DNA of 64,000 nt from an uncultured Eubacteriales bacterium (GTDB lineage: Bacteria; Bacillota; Clostridia; Oscillospirales; QAMX01), in NCBI GenBank assembly GCA_934546935.1, contig CAKTEH010000007.1, positions 65,531 through 129,530 of the forward strand. Reading direction: 5' to 3'. Position numbers and translations under genes: made by a program. The notes beneath the pieces were generated by a model. The model was not told the DNA's origin, ran no database searches, and saw only the letters and a program-made list of their open reading frames with translations. This document shows, piece after piece, positions 43,465 through 52,584 of the stretch. Position 1 is the stretch's first letter, and the number at the start of each line of letters is the position of its first letter.

Positions 43465-43494
43465 AAAATCCCGGCTCGTCTGAGCCGGGATTTT
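43465..43494. terminator. Bidirectional terminator
   Basis: A 13-bp perfect stem (43465-43477 with 43482-43494) flanked by A- and T-runs, between cassette 2 and the convergent dehydrogenase gene. Confidence 0.88.
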
Positions 43495-43509
43495 CTGGTT
43501 TATATCGGA

Positions 43510-44547
43510 TTAGAATTTGATAACAGCTTTGACAACATCTTTTGGATTGGCGATGACTTCCATGAAACCTTCATAGGTGTGGTCGAAGTCGAACTCGTGT
43601 GTTACAATGCCAGAAATATCAATCGCGCCGCTGGCAACCGCCTGGATTGCTTTCGGATACATATTGACATAACGGAAAATCGTGCGGATGTCGGCCTCCT
43701 TGGAGATCATTTTGACAAAGTTATAGGGGATCATATCATCCGGCGCCATGCCGACGAGTACGACTACGCCGCCCGGCCGGACCAGATCGGCTGTTTGCTG
43801 TGTTGTGAACTTATTGCCGGCCGTTTCAAGTACTTTATCGACGCCGCGGCCTTCGGTGAGCTTATAGATGACATCGACGACATTTTCTTCACGGCCGTTG
43901 ACTACCCTTGTTGCGCCAAGCTTTTTTGCAACTTCAAGGCGGGAAGGGATGACGTCGCAGACAGTGATATCGGAAGCGCCGAAGGCCTTGCAGGCCAGCA
44001 GCGTGACGAGCCCGATGCAGCCCGCCCCAAGGATGACAACAGAGCTGCCGACGGTGACTTCCGCACGGGTAGCGGCATACATACCGATTGCAAGCGGCTC
44101 GATCAGCGCGCCTTCCTTGGTGGAGATGTTGTCTGGAAGTTTAAAGCACATATCGGCGGGGAAAGCGATGTAATTGGACAGGCAGCCCTGAACCGGCGGG
44201 GTCGCAAGGAACTGCATTTCCTTGCACAGATTATAATGGCCGGACTTGCAGTAATCGCACTTGCCGCATCCAAAACCCGGCTCGAGGCAGACACGGTCAC
44301 CGACCTTCAGATTTTTCACGCCGGCTCCAATCTCCGTGATGGTGCCGGCACATTCATGACCAAGAATAAAATCGCCGTCGACAACAAAGTCGCCGATACG
44401 GCCATTTTCCAGATAATGCACGTCGGAGCCGCAAATACCGACATATTCGAGTTTGATCACAACCTGATCGTTCTTTGCCTGCGGCATTGGGATCTCGCGG
44501 GTTTCCATTTTCTTGAGGTCAGTCATAAAAACGGCTTTATTTCCCAT
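43510..44547 (-). CDS. Zinc-dependent polyol/alcohol dehydrogenase
   Basis: 345 residues of the medium-chain dehydrogenase family, sorbitol/xylitol dehydrogenase-like. Catalytic zinc ligands are in GICGSDVHY, GHECAGTI and the following Glu; a structural zinc site is CGKCDYCKSGHYNLC. The Rossmann motif is VVILGAGCIGLV. It should oxidise a polyol to a ketose with NAD. AAGGAG precedes the ATG at 44547. It stands alone, convergent with cassette 2. Confidence 0.9.
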   Translation of the reverse strand: MGNKAVFMTDLKKMETREIPMPQAKNDQVVIKLEYVGICGSDVHYLENGRIGDFVVDGDFILGHECAGTITEIGAGVKNLKVGDRVCLEPGFGCGKCDYCKSGHYNLCKEMQFLATPPVQGCLSNYIAFPADMCFKLPDNISTKEGALIEPLAIGMYAATRAEVTVGSSVVILGAGCIGLVTLLACKAFGASDITVCDVIPSRLEVAKKLGATRVVNGREENVVDVIYKLTEGRGVDKVLETAGNKFTTQQTADLVRPGGVVVLVGMAPDDMIPYNFVKMISKEADIRTIFRYVNMYPKAIQAVASGAIDISGIVTHEFDFDHTYEGFMEVIANPKDVVKAVIKF

Positions 44548-44745
44548 AGTAAGGCTCCTTTTTCGATAAAAATTGGGGGAAAACTTTGCTGTCTGTATCA
44601 TACCATGCCGTGAATTTGATTTCAAGCATATTTTCAATTTTTCCAGTTTCCGCAAGCCCTGTAGCACGCAGCCGGGATGTGAGCGTGGGAAAAAATGGGA
44701 AAATAGGGAAACAGGGAGAAACCGGAGTTTTTTTAAACTTTAGCA

Positions 44746-44774
44746 TTGCCAATAAGATGGGAATGTGATAATAT
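44746..44774 (+). promoter_or_regulatory. Promoter of rlmB
   Basis: TTGCCA (44746-44751), 17-base spacer, TAATAT (44769-44774). A small inverted repeat, ACTAC-7-GTAGT (44784-44800), lies just downstream. Confidence 0.6.
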
Positions 44775-44831
44775 ACATAATAGACTACTATAATTGTAGT
44801 TAAATATAATTTTTGGTTGGGAATTTGAACC

Positions 44832-45611
44832 ATGCAAATAGAAAAACGGAGGAACCCGGAATCTGCGTGCGGCGAAGGCCTGATTGAAGGCCGCAACGCA
44901 GTGCTTGAGGCGCTTCGTGCAGGCCGGACGATCGATAAGATTTATGTGCTGCGCTCTGCAAGGGACGGCGCTTTCCGTGAGATTGTGTCTAAAGCAAAAA
45001 AAGCGGGCGTAGTTGTGGTGGACTGTGAGCGGGCCAAATTGGATGCGCTGAGCGTCACCGGCGTACATCAGGGGATCATTGCGGCGGCGGCGGCGCATGC
45101 GTATGCGGATTTTGACGATTTGCTGCAAAAAGCCGGGGCTGCGGATACGCCGGCACTGTTTGTTATTTGTGACGGGATTACCGATCCGCATAATCTGGGT
45201 GCGATTATCCGTACCGCCGGCGCCGTCGGTGCAAACGGAGTGATTATTCCCCGCAGGCGCAGCGTCGCTCTGACTGCCGTGGTGGCAAAAGCCGCTGCCG
45301 GGGCGCTGGAATATGTGTCGGTAGCGCGCGTGAGCAATTTGAGCAATGCCATTGCGAAGCTGAAGGAAAATGGGATCTGGATTTACGGGACTTCCGATAA
45401 AGCGAGCGCCGGCCTGTATGAAACGGATTTGCGCGGTCCGGCTGCGTTTGTCGTAGGTTCGGAAGGCGAGGGGATGGGACGGCTCGTTGAAGAAAGCTGC
45501 GATTTCGTGCTTTCAATCCCGATGAAAGGAAAGATCGCTTCGCTTAATGCGTCGAATGCCGCAGCTGTTGTCCTGTTTGAAGCAATGCGGCAGCGCAGCG
45601 CCGGGAATTAG
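44832..45611 (+). CDS. rlmB: 23S rRNA 2'-O-ribose methyltransferase (RlmB/TrmH type)
   Basis: 259 residues. N-terminal substrate-binding domain (EGRNAVLEALRAG) and SpoU methylase domain with DGITDPHNLGAIIRTA, VVGSEGEGM and SIPMKGKIASLNASNAAAV, the three SPOUT motifs. RlmB methylates G2251 of 23S rRNA. The next gene, a large membrane protein, starts 18 bases on. Confidence 0.93.
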   Translation: MQIEKRRNPESACGEGLIEGRNAVLEALRAGRTIDKIYVLRSARDGAFREIVSKAKKAGVVVVDCERAKLDALSVTGVHQGIIAAAAAHAYADFDDLLQKAGAADTPALFVICDGITDPHNLGAIIRTAGAVGANGVIIPRRRSVALTAVVAKAAAGALEYVSVARVSNLSNAIAKLKENGIWIYGTSDKASAGLYETDLRGPAAFVVGSEGEGMGRLVEESCDFVLSIPMKGKIASLNASNAAAVVLFEAMRQRSAGN

Positions 45612-45628
45612 AAAGATGGTGACAAAGA

Positions 45629-47899
45629 ATGCAGGAAAATAAAAATAATATGCCAAAATCTGATGATCTCGACGAAATCCGGATGCTTTTAGGTGAAGAT
45701 CCGGAGGAACTTTCCGCAGACCGCTTATCTTTGGATGATATACTGGCGGAATTCAGTGCGGAGGACATATCTACGCCGGCGGATACGGATGCCGTCCTGG
45801 AGAAGCAGGAGGATGCCTTGCCGGAGCTGCCTGAGGGAGAGGAACCGGCCCGTGAAATTTATGATGCGCATACCGGGGAACCAATCGGCGTGGCTGCGGA
45901 GGGAATGGATGCGGCCGAGCTCGCCCGCGTGCAGAAGGAAGCGGAGCTTGCCCGCCGCCGGGAAGAACTGAAGCGTGCATATGAGAAAAGCAATGCGCTC
46001 CAGGATGAAATCGCCTCTTCCGTAGATGCGGCTATGGATGAAAAAAAAGGCGGCATTGGCGAAAAAACGACCAGGCTCCCACACCCGTCTCGAACTATCC
46101 CGACAATCCCGGGGCAGGACGAAAGCATACAGAAGCCCCAGAACGGAGAGGAAAGGCCTGCGCAGGCGGCGCAGGAAACGGAACTTTCCCGTGTCAGTTC
46201 CCGCAACAACCGCATCAGTCCGGACCTGCGCGCCTTCCGGAACCTGCGTCCGGATGAAGCCGCGGTTAAGGCAAAGCGTGCAGTCGGCTATTATTCCTGG
46301 TGCGGCGCCGCGGTGCTGGTTCTGACGGTTCTGTCCTGGTATCTGACGACAGCGCCGACCTATAAGCTCTGGCTTCCGGGCTTTTTGACTTATTCCCAAC
46401 GGCCGTATATTACGCTGCTTGTACTTGTACTTTTCCAATGCGCCGCCATGTTTGTTGCACGCAGTTTTGTTGCCGATGGCCTCCGTTCGCTGTTTAAGTT
46501 TGATTTTAAGGCGGAAACGCTTTTGTCGCTTTCTTCCATCCTGACGCTCTTTTATACGATAAGCATCATCCTTTTCCCGAAATGGGGCGGCTACCTTCCC
46601 TGTGTGCCCTGCGCGATGTTTGGGTTGTTTGTAGGGCTGTTTGCCCGCAGGCAGCGTTATAAATCCATACGCGGCTGCTGCCGTGCCGCATCCCGTGCAG
46701 AGGGAAGCTACTGTGCCATAAAGGGTATGCGGGACAATACGGGAAGTGTAAAAACCGTTTATAAAACGGAGCCTGCGCGTTTGAAGCCGGAGTTTATGGA
46801 ATCAATCCTGGAGGAGGACCCGGGCGAAGGGCTGATGCGCTATTTTGCGCCAATTGCCCTGATCGTTACGCTTCTGTTTGCGCTGATCTCTTCGGTGGGG
46901 ACCGGACATGCCGCTTATTTCCTCTGGCATTGGAGTACATTGCTTTGTATTGCGGCGCCGGCTGGGATCATCCTGTCCCAGGTAGTTCCGTTCGCCGCGG
47001 TCAGCAATAAGCTTTCCCATATTGGCGTCGCGCTGATGGGCGCAAAGGGGATAGACGATATTGCAGATACGGAATCTGCGATCCTGGGAGAAACGGATAT
47101 TTTCCCGACTAAGATGATTACGGTCAACGGCGTCAAGGTTTTTTCCGGGTTTACCAAGGAAAAAGTAAACCTGTGTACCCTTAGTGTCCTGAAGGCTTCC
47201 GGCAGCCGCTTGTATAATTCCTTTGCTGCAAGCCTTCCCGGCCAGCCAATGAACCTTCCAGCAGTTGAGGGGTTTGAGTTTTATGAAACCGGAGGAATGG
47301 GCGCCTATGTCAACGGGGAAAAGGTGCTTGTCGGCACAGCGAATTTTATCCTCCGCATGGCGGTTAAGGTGCCGGAGGGGATTAACTTGAAAAATGGCGT
47401 GTTAGTTGCGATTAACATGCAGTTCGCCGGGATTTTTTCAATTAAGTATGATATTCAGCCGTCCGTCCGCCGTTCCCTGAATTTCATGATTAGGCATAAA
47501 ATCACACCTGTTATGGCAGTGCGGGATTTCAATATGACCCCGCAGCTGATCGAAAGCCGCTTTAAAGTGAATCCGGATCATTTTGACTATCCGGATCTCG
47601 AGCAGCGGATTGCATATTCTGCAATTCGCGATAGTGAAATGGATGACGATTGCGCGGTTGCGGCTGTAAACAACCTTCACAGCTATGGCGAGGCGGTATC
47701 CTGCGGCAAACGTGTAAAAAGCGCGATCAAGCTCAATACGGTATTCGGCTATCTGTCGGTCTGCCTGGGCGTGCCGCTGATTTTCTATCTGTTATTTATG
47801 CAGTCCTATACAGTTGTCACACCGGCAAATATCTTTTATTATCTGCTGCTGTTCTTTGTGCCGACGTTGCTTTCCGCTTTTGGCGCCAACAGGAGATAG
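45629..47899 (+). CDS. Degenerate P-type ATPase-like membrane protein
   Basis: 756 residues. Residues 1-210 are charged and probably disordered. From about 222 there are several transmembrane helices. The middle aligns with heavy-metal P-type ATPases: IAAPAGIILSQ (441-451) stands where IACPC-ALGL occurs, GVALMGAKGIDDIAD (466-480) where GILIKGGEALERLA occurs, and AILGETDIFP (484-493) where VFDKTGTLT should be, so the phosphorylated Asp is Gly487. GMGAYVNGEKVLVGT (556-570) matches the nucleotide-binding domain; the TGD loop is replaced (AVRDFN) and GDGxND is absent. It cannot be a pump by the usual mechanism. Role unknown. It lies between rlmB and exonuclease III genes. Confidence 0.8.
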   Translation: MQENKNNMPKSDDLDEIRMLLGEDPEELSADRLSLDDILAEFSAEDISTPADTDAVLEKQEDALPELPEGEEPAREIYDAHTGEPIGVAAEGMDAAELARVQKEAELARRREELKRAYEKSNALQDEIASSVDAAMDEKKGGIGEKTTRLPHPSRTIPTIPGQDESIQKPQNGEERPAQAAQETELSRVSSRNNRISPDLRAFRNLRPDEAAVKAKRAVGYYSWCGAAVLVLTVLSWYLTTAPTYKLWLPGFLTYSQRPYITLLVLVLFQCAAMFVARSFVADGLRSLFKFDFKAETLLSLSSILTLFYTISIILFPKWGGYLPCVPCAMFGLFVGLFARRQRYKSIRGCCRAASRAEGSYCAIKGMRDNTGSVKTVYKTEPARLKPEFMESILEEDPGEGLMRYFAPIALIVTLLFALISSVGTGHAAYFLWHWSTLLCIAAPAGIILSQVVPFAAVSNKLSHIGVALMGAKGIDDIADTESAILGETDIFPTKMITVNGVKVFSGFTKEKVNLCTLSVLKASGSRLYNSFAASLPGQPMNLPAVEGFEFYETGGMGAYVNGEKVLVGTANFILRMAVKVPEGINLKNGVLVAINMQFAGIFSIKYDIQPSVRRSLNFMIRHKITPVMAVRDFNMTPQLIESRFKVNPDHFDYPDLEQRIAYSAIRDSEMDDDCAVAAVNNLHSYGEAVSCGKRVKSAIKLNTVFGYLSVCLGVPLIFYLLFMQSYTVVTPANIFYYLLLFFVPTLLSAFGANRR

Positions 47900-47903
47900 C
47901 GTA

Positions 47904-48653
47904 ATGAGACTGATATCCTGGAACGTAAACGGCCTGCGTGCCTGTGTAAAGAAGGGCTTTTTGGAATTTTTCCAAGCTCAGGATGCAGATATTTTCTGCA
48001 TTCAGGAAACTAAGCTCCAGCCCGGGCAGATTGAATTGGAGATGCCCGGCTATCGCCAGTTTTTTTTCAGTGCAGAAAAAAAAGGCTATTCTGGGACTGC
48101 GGTTTTCACCAAAACCGAGCCGCTTTCCTGCCGTTATGGCATTGGCCTTTCCCCGCATGATTCAGAAGGAAGGACGATTACCCTTGAATATCCGGACTTT
48201 TATATGGTAGATGTTTATACCCCGAATGCCCAGCATGAGCTGACGAGACTTGATTACCGTATGGAGTGGGAAGATACGTTCCGCGAATACCTTCTTGGGC
48301 TTGATGCTTGCAAACCGGTTGTTGTCTGTGGGGATATGAATGTTGCCCACCGGGAAATCGACCTGAAAAACCCGAAAACCAATATCGGGAACGCGGGTTT
48401 TACGTATGAGGAGCGGGAAAAAATCGGCGCGCTGCTGGATTCAGGGTTTGCCGATACCTTCCGGCGCCTATATCCGGATAAAACGGATGCGTATACCTGG
48501 TGGTCCTATCGGGCCGCTGCACGGCAGAGGAATATCGGATGGAGGATCGATTATTTCCTCGTATCCGAAAGGCTGATGCCTAAGGTGCGTGACAGTGTAA
48601 TCTTTCCGGAGGTAGAGGGCAGCGACCACTGCCCGATCGGGCTTATCCTTTAG
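47904..48653 (+). CDS. xth: Exodeoxyribonuclease III / AP endonuclease
   Basis: 249 residues of the EEP nuclease fold. SWNVNGLRA, IFCIQETKL (metal Glu), GDMNVAHREIDLKNP and the C-terminal GSDHCPI with the catalytic His are present. It repairs abasic sites in DNA. The start at 47904 follows GGAGATAG and lies four bases after the preceding stop; a longer upstream frame overlaps that gene. Confidence 0.95.
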   Translation: MRLISWNVNGLRACVKKGFLEFFQAQDADIFCIQETKLQPGQIELEMPGYRQFFFSAEKKGYSGTAVFTKTEPLSCRYGIGLSPHDSEGRTITLEYPDFYMVDVYTPNAQHELTRLDYRMEWEDTFREYLLGLDACKPVVVCGDMNVAHREIDLKNPKTNIGNAGFTYEEREKIGALLDSGFADTFRRLYPDKTDAYTWWSYRAAARQRNIGWRIDYFLVSERLMPKVRDSVIFPEVEGSDHCPIGLIL

Positions 48654-48745
48654 CCGACGCAGCAGCGGCGTTCCCGCAAAGGCGCTGGGCTATGAAAAAT
48701 TTTTGATTTTTAAGGATGGTTGGGCAATTTCCTATAAAGTTTTGC

Positions 48746-48774
48746 TTGATTGGACGAAGAAAATCTGTTATACT
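48746..48774 (+). promoter_or_regulatory. Promoter of the EF-G-like gene
   Basis: TTGATT (48746-48751), 17-base spacer, TATACT (48769-48774). Confidence 0.65.
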
Positions 48775-48831
48775 GGACAAAGCGTGAATGATAAATCGTT
48801 TATCTTAGACAATATTAAAGGAGAGAAACAA

Positions 48832-50907
48832 ATGAGCTATACTGCAGACAAAATCAGAAATGTTTGCCTGCTTGGTCATGGCGGCGACGGCAAGACCTCT
48901 CTTGCTGAAAGCGCGCTCTATCTGACCAAGGGAACCGACCGTCTTGGTAAAGTGACGGATGGGAATACGGTTTGCGATTCTGATCCGGAAGAGATCAAAC
49001 GCCAGTTTTCTATTTCCTCCGCTCTGGCTCCGGTCGAATACTCCGGCTATAAGATTAATGTAATTGATACCCCCGGCTTTTTTGACTTCGTTGGCGAGGT
49101 GAAGCAGGCGCTTCGCGTTGCAGATACCGGCGTTATTTTCGCTACTGCCAAAAACGGCGTTGAAGTCGGCACGGAAAAAGCCTGGAAATATGTCAATGAA
49201 ACCAACCGTCCGCGTATGTTCTACATATCCAAGCTTGATGAGGAACATGCGGATTTTGCTAAGACGGCAGAAGCGCTGCGTGCCGCTTTCGGTACGTCTG
49301 TATGCCCGGTATATCTGCCGATCATGGATGGCACTACGCCGACCGGCTATGTCAATATTGCGCTGAACAAGGCGTATGCTTTTGACGGCAAGGCGTATAA
49401 GGAGATCGCTGTGCCGGCGGATCTTGCCGATGAGGTAGAAACCTTCCGCATGGAACTGACCGAGGCAATTGCGGAAACCGACGACGAATTGATGGAGAAA
49501 TTCTTCGCGGAAGAGGAATTTACTGAGGAAGAGTATATCAGCGGCATCAAAAACGGCGTCGCATCCTGCGCCCTCGCCCCCATTGTTTGCGGCAGTTATA
49601 TGACTGGATTTGGTACGCTTCCGCTCTTGGATGCGATTATCCATTATACGCCGTCCCCACTTGGCCGTGGCGCTGAGAAGGGCGTCAATGCTGCCGGCGA
49701 TACAGTGGAAGTAGCTGCGGATCCTAATGGCCCGGCAACGGCTTTTGTATTCAAGACGGTTACAGACCAGTACGGCCGCTTCTCTTATTTTAAGGTTGTA
49801 TCTGGCAAGGTGACTGCCGATATGACGCTGGTTAATGCCCGTACTGGTGAGAATGAAAAGATTGGGCATATTTATGTTGTAAAGGGTAAGAAAAATACGG
49901 AAGTCGAAGAGATCGGCCTCGGCGATATTGGCGCAGTTTCAAAGCTTGCGGATACAAAAACAAACGATACGCTGTGTGCAGCCGGAAAAGTTGTCGAGCT
50001 GGAAAAGATTGTGTTTGACGAACCCTGTTATTCCCGTGCGATAACGCCGATTTCTAAGGGCGGCGAAGAGAAAATCGCTACTGGCCTGACCCGCCTGAAG
50101 GACGAAGATCAAACCTTTACTGCAGGTATCGATCCTGAGACGCATGAATATATCATCTCCGGCGCAGGCGATATGCATATCGATGTCCTGTGCTCGAAGC
50201 TGAAGAGCAAATTCGGCGTGGATGTTGTGCTTTCCGACCCGAAGGTGGCGTATCGGGAGAAGATCCGCAAAAAGGTCAGAGTCCAGGGTAAGCATAAGAA
50301 GCAGTCCGGCGGCCATGGCCAATACGGCGATGTCTGGATCGAATTTGAGCCGGATGAAAGCTATGAGATGGTCTTTGCTGAGAATGTCTTTGGCGGCTCT
50401 GTCCCGAAGAACTTTTTCCCGGCAGTTGAAAAAGGCCTGCGTGATTGCATGGATCATGGCGTTTTGGCAGGCTATCCGGTCGTGAATTTGAAAGCAACAC
50501 TGGTTGACGGCTCTTATCATGACGTCGACTCCAACGAACTTTCCTTCAAGATGGCCGCCCGCCTTGCTTTTAAGGCCGGTATGCCGCAGGCAAACCCGGT
50601 TATCCTTGAGCCGATCGGTTCCCTGAAAGTCTATGTTCCGGACAGCAATATGGGTGATATCATTTCTGACCTCAATAAGCGCCGCGGTCGTGTTATGGGT
50701 ATGAACCCGGCAGGCAATGGTCAGACTACTGTTGAGGCGGAAGTCCCGATGGCGGAGATGAGTACCTACGCTATCGACCTGCGTTCGATCACGCAGGGAC
50801 GCGGGAGCTTCGAACTCAAGTTTGAGCGTTATGAAGAGACGCCGCCGATGGTACAGGCCAAGGTAATCGAAGAAGCCAAGGCCAATATGGTTGACGACGA
50901 CGACTAA
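48832..50907 (+). CDS. Elongation factor G-like GTPase (EF-G2 type)
   Basis: 691 residues, full EF-G domain order. The P-loop is GHGGDGKTSL instead of AHIDAGKT, G3 is DTPGFFDF, and the NKxD position reads SKLDE; domain IV (GKHKKQSGGHGQYGDVWIEFEP) is intact. These forms mark the EF-G-like paralogue rather than the main translocase. In other bacteria such paralogues have roles in ribosome function that differ from standard elongation; none is assured here. AAAGGAG precedes the ATG at 48832. Single-gene unit with its own promoter and terminator. Confidence 0.9.
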   Translation: MSYTADKIRNVCLLGHGGDGKTSLAESALYLTKGTDRLGKVTDGNTVCDSDPEEIKRQFSISSALAPVEYSGYKINVIDTPGFFDFVGEVKQALRVADTGVIFATAKNGVEVGTEKAWKYVNETNRPRMFYISKLDEEHADFAKTAEALRAAFGTSVCPVYLPIMDGTTPTGYVNIALNKAYAFDGKAYKEIAVPADLADEVETFRMELTEAIAETDDELMEKFFAEEEFTEEEYISGIKNGVASCALAPIVCGSYMTGFGTLPLLDAIIHYTPSPLGRGAEKGVNAAGDTVEVAADPNGPATAFVFKTVTDQYGRFSYFKVVSGKVTADMTLVNARTGENEKIGHIYVVKGKKNTEVEEIGLGDIGAVSKLADTKTNDTLCAAGKVVELEKIVFDEPCYSRAITPISKGGEEKIATGLTRLKDEDQTFTAGIDPETHEYIISGAGDMHIDVLCSKLKSKFGVDVVLSDPKVAYREKIRKKVRVQGKHKKQSGGHGQYGDVWIEFEPDESYEMVFAENVFGGSVPKNFFPAVEKGLRDCMDHGVLAGYPVVNLKATLVDGSYHDVDSNELSFKMAARLAFKAGMPQANPVILEPIGSLKVYVPDSNMGDIISDLNKRRGRVMGMNPAGNGQTTVEAEVPMAEMSTYAIDLRSITQGRGSFELKFERYEETPPMVQAKVIEEAKANMVDDDD

Positions 50908-50927
50908 GCTCTCCTGTATATAAGGAT

Positions 50928-50965
50928 AAAGGCGCAGACTTCTTAAAAAGTCTGCGCCTTTTTAA
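50928..50965 (+). terminator. Terminator of the EF-G-like gene
   Basis: Stem AAAGGCGCAGACTT (50928-50941) pairs with the 3' arm at 50948-50961 and runs into TT(AA)TTTT. Confidence 0.9.
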
Positions 50966-51108
50966 TTTTATTTTTCCAAATCGCCGGTTTAAGGGCGTTG
51001 GAACCGTTTGCGTTTTCTTTTGTTATGTATATGTGGTTCTAAGGTAGGCGAGGGTAACATACACTACTTGTGTATTAATCGCCGCAGTTGGCGGGACGGA
51101 GGTAGTAT

Positions 51109-51597
51109 ATGTTTATTGTAACGGCAAAGTTGACAAAAGCAAAAGCCGCGGCGGTGCTGATCGGGTTTTTTGTCCTCATCGCGGCCATCATCCTCATTGT
51201 ATCATTCTGCAGGGCGGGTGGTACGGATACGGTCACAACAGCGGCCGAAGTTGACGTGTCTTTTAAAAACATTAAGGATAACGCCGCGCGTATCACCTTT
51301 TTGAATGCCTTTGGCTGGGAAATCTCCGAACAGCCGGTCAGCATTGAAGAGGTGGTAATTCCGGAGGAATTCGGGGAAATTTATGAGGAGTATAATGTGC
51401 TGCAGCAGTCCCAGGGTCTGAATCTGAAAAAGTACAAAGGGAAAACCGTACGGCGTTATACATATGAAGTGCTTAATTACCAGGGGCAGGAGGATAAGGT
51501 TTACGCAAACCTGCTCATTTACAAAAACCGTGTCATCGGCGCGGATGTCTGCTCATCAAAGCTTGAAGGTTTTATGCATGGCCTTATGGCCCCATAA
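51109..51597 (+). CDS. DUF4830 membrane-anchored protein
   Basis: 162 residues with one N-terminal transmembrane helix (about 12-35) and a DUF4830 domain outside: FLNAFGWEISEQP, IPEEFGEIYEEYNVLQQSQG, YKGKTVRRYTYEVLNY and GADVCSSKLEGFMHG. The family occurs in Clostridia and has no assigned function. GGAGG precedes the ATG. Confidence 0.85.
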   Translation: MFIVTAKLTKAKAAAVLIGFFVLIAAIILIVSFCRAGGTDTVTTAAEVDVSFKNIKDNAARITFLNAFGWEISEQPVSIEEVVIPEEFGEIYEEYNVLQQSQGLNLKKYKGKTVRRYTYEVLNYQGQEDKVYANLLIYKNRVIGADVCSSKLEGFMHGLMAP

Positions 51598-51648
51598 GGA
51601 TGCTTGCACTGCACGCTTGGATTTGATAAAATAAAGATAAAAAACATG

Positions 51649-51683
51649 AGGGCGCGGCGTATGGAAACGGCGCGCCCTTGTTT
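51649..51683 (+). terminator. Possible terminator between the DUF4830 and pseudouridine synthase genes
   Basis: A GC-rich 7-bp stem (GGGCGCG 51650-51656 with CGCGCCC 51671-51677), 14-base loop, tail TTGTTT. Confidence 0.5.
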
Positions 51684-51697
51684 AGGCGGGTGGGGAA

Positions 51698-52408
51698 ATG
51701 GAAAGGCTGGATAAATTGATTTCTGCTATGGGACTTGCTTCCCGCAGAGAAGTTAAGGAACTTGTGCGCCGCGGCGAGATCTGGGTGGATGGTATGCTTT
51801 GCCGCGACCCCGGTGAAAAATATGAGGAGGGAACCCCGGCAGCCTTCTGCGGGCGTCCGGTTATCCTGAAGAGCCGCTTTTACTATATGATGAATAAGCC
51901 TGCCGGTTATCTCAGCGCTACGGAGGACCGGGAGAAAAAAACAGTAATGGATTTGCTTGCGCCACAGCAGAAGGCACAGGGGCTGTTTCCGGCTGGCCGG
52001 CTCGACCGTGACAGCTACGGCCTGCTGCTTTTAACCAACGACGGGGATTTCGCGCACCGGATTATGTCGCCGCGCCATCACATAAATAAGCTCTACTACG
52101 TCCGCTACGAAGGCACGCTGAATAAAAATGCGCAGGAAATGTTTGCGTGCGGCATGCTGATCGACGGCGGGGAACATTGCCGTCCGGCAAAGCTGGAATT
52201 ATGTGCAGAGGGTGAAGCCTATGTCACGGTACAGGAGGGAAAATATCATCAGGTTAAGCGCATGCTTTGGGCTGTAGGCGGAAAAGTATATTATTTAAAA
52301 CGTTTGGCGATCGGCCCCCTGTCGCTCGACCCCGGTCTTGAAGAGGGCGCTGTGCGGGAACTCAGGGCGGACGAGCTGTCTGCCCTGAGCTGTGCGGCAA
52401 ATGGATAA
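51698..52408 (+). CDS. RsuA-family pseudouridine synthase
   Basis: 236 residues: S4 RNA-binding domain at the N-terminus (RLDKLISAMGLASRREVKELVRRGEI) and the catalytic block GRLDRDSYGLLLLTNDG with the nucleophilic Asp. The RsuA/RluB/E/F group modifies 16S or 23S rRNA; size and context favour the small-subunit enzyme but do not prove it. Confidence 0.9.
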   Translation: MERLDKLISAMGLASRREVKELVRRGEIWVDGMLCRDPGEKYEEGTPAAFCGRPVILKSRFYYMMNKPAGYLSATEDREKKTVMDLLAPQQKAQGLFPAGRLDRDSYGLLLLTNDGDFAHRIMSPRHHINKLYYVRYEGTLNKNAQEMFACGMLIDGGEHCRPAKLELCAEGEAYVTVQEGKYHQVKRMLWAVGGKVYYLKRLAIGPLSLDPGLEEGAVRELRADELSALSCAANG

Positions 52409-52584
52409 TACCGGCGTCCGGCGAAGGAAATATAAATTTTTTAAATATTTATTCCAGGCCTTGACAAACCGGGATTTATGGACAGTTTGTACAAATCGGC
52501 GAAAAAAGTTTGTTATATTAATCAGTATACTCCGCTTTTTTTTTCTGTTATAATATTCCCATAATTAATTAACGGAGGTACAAC

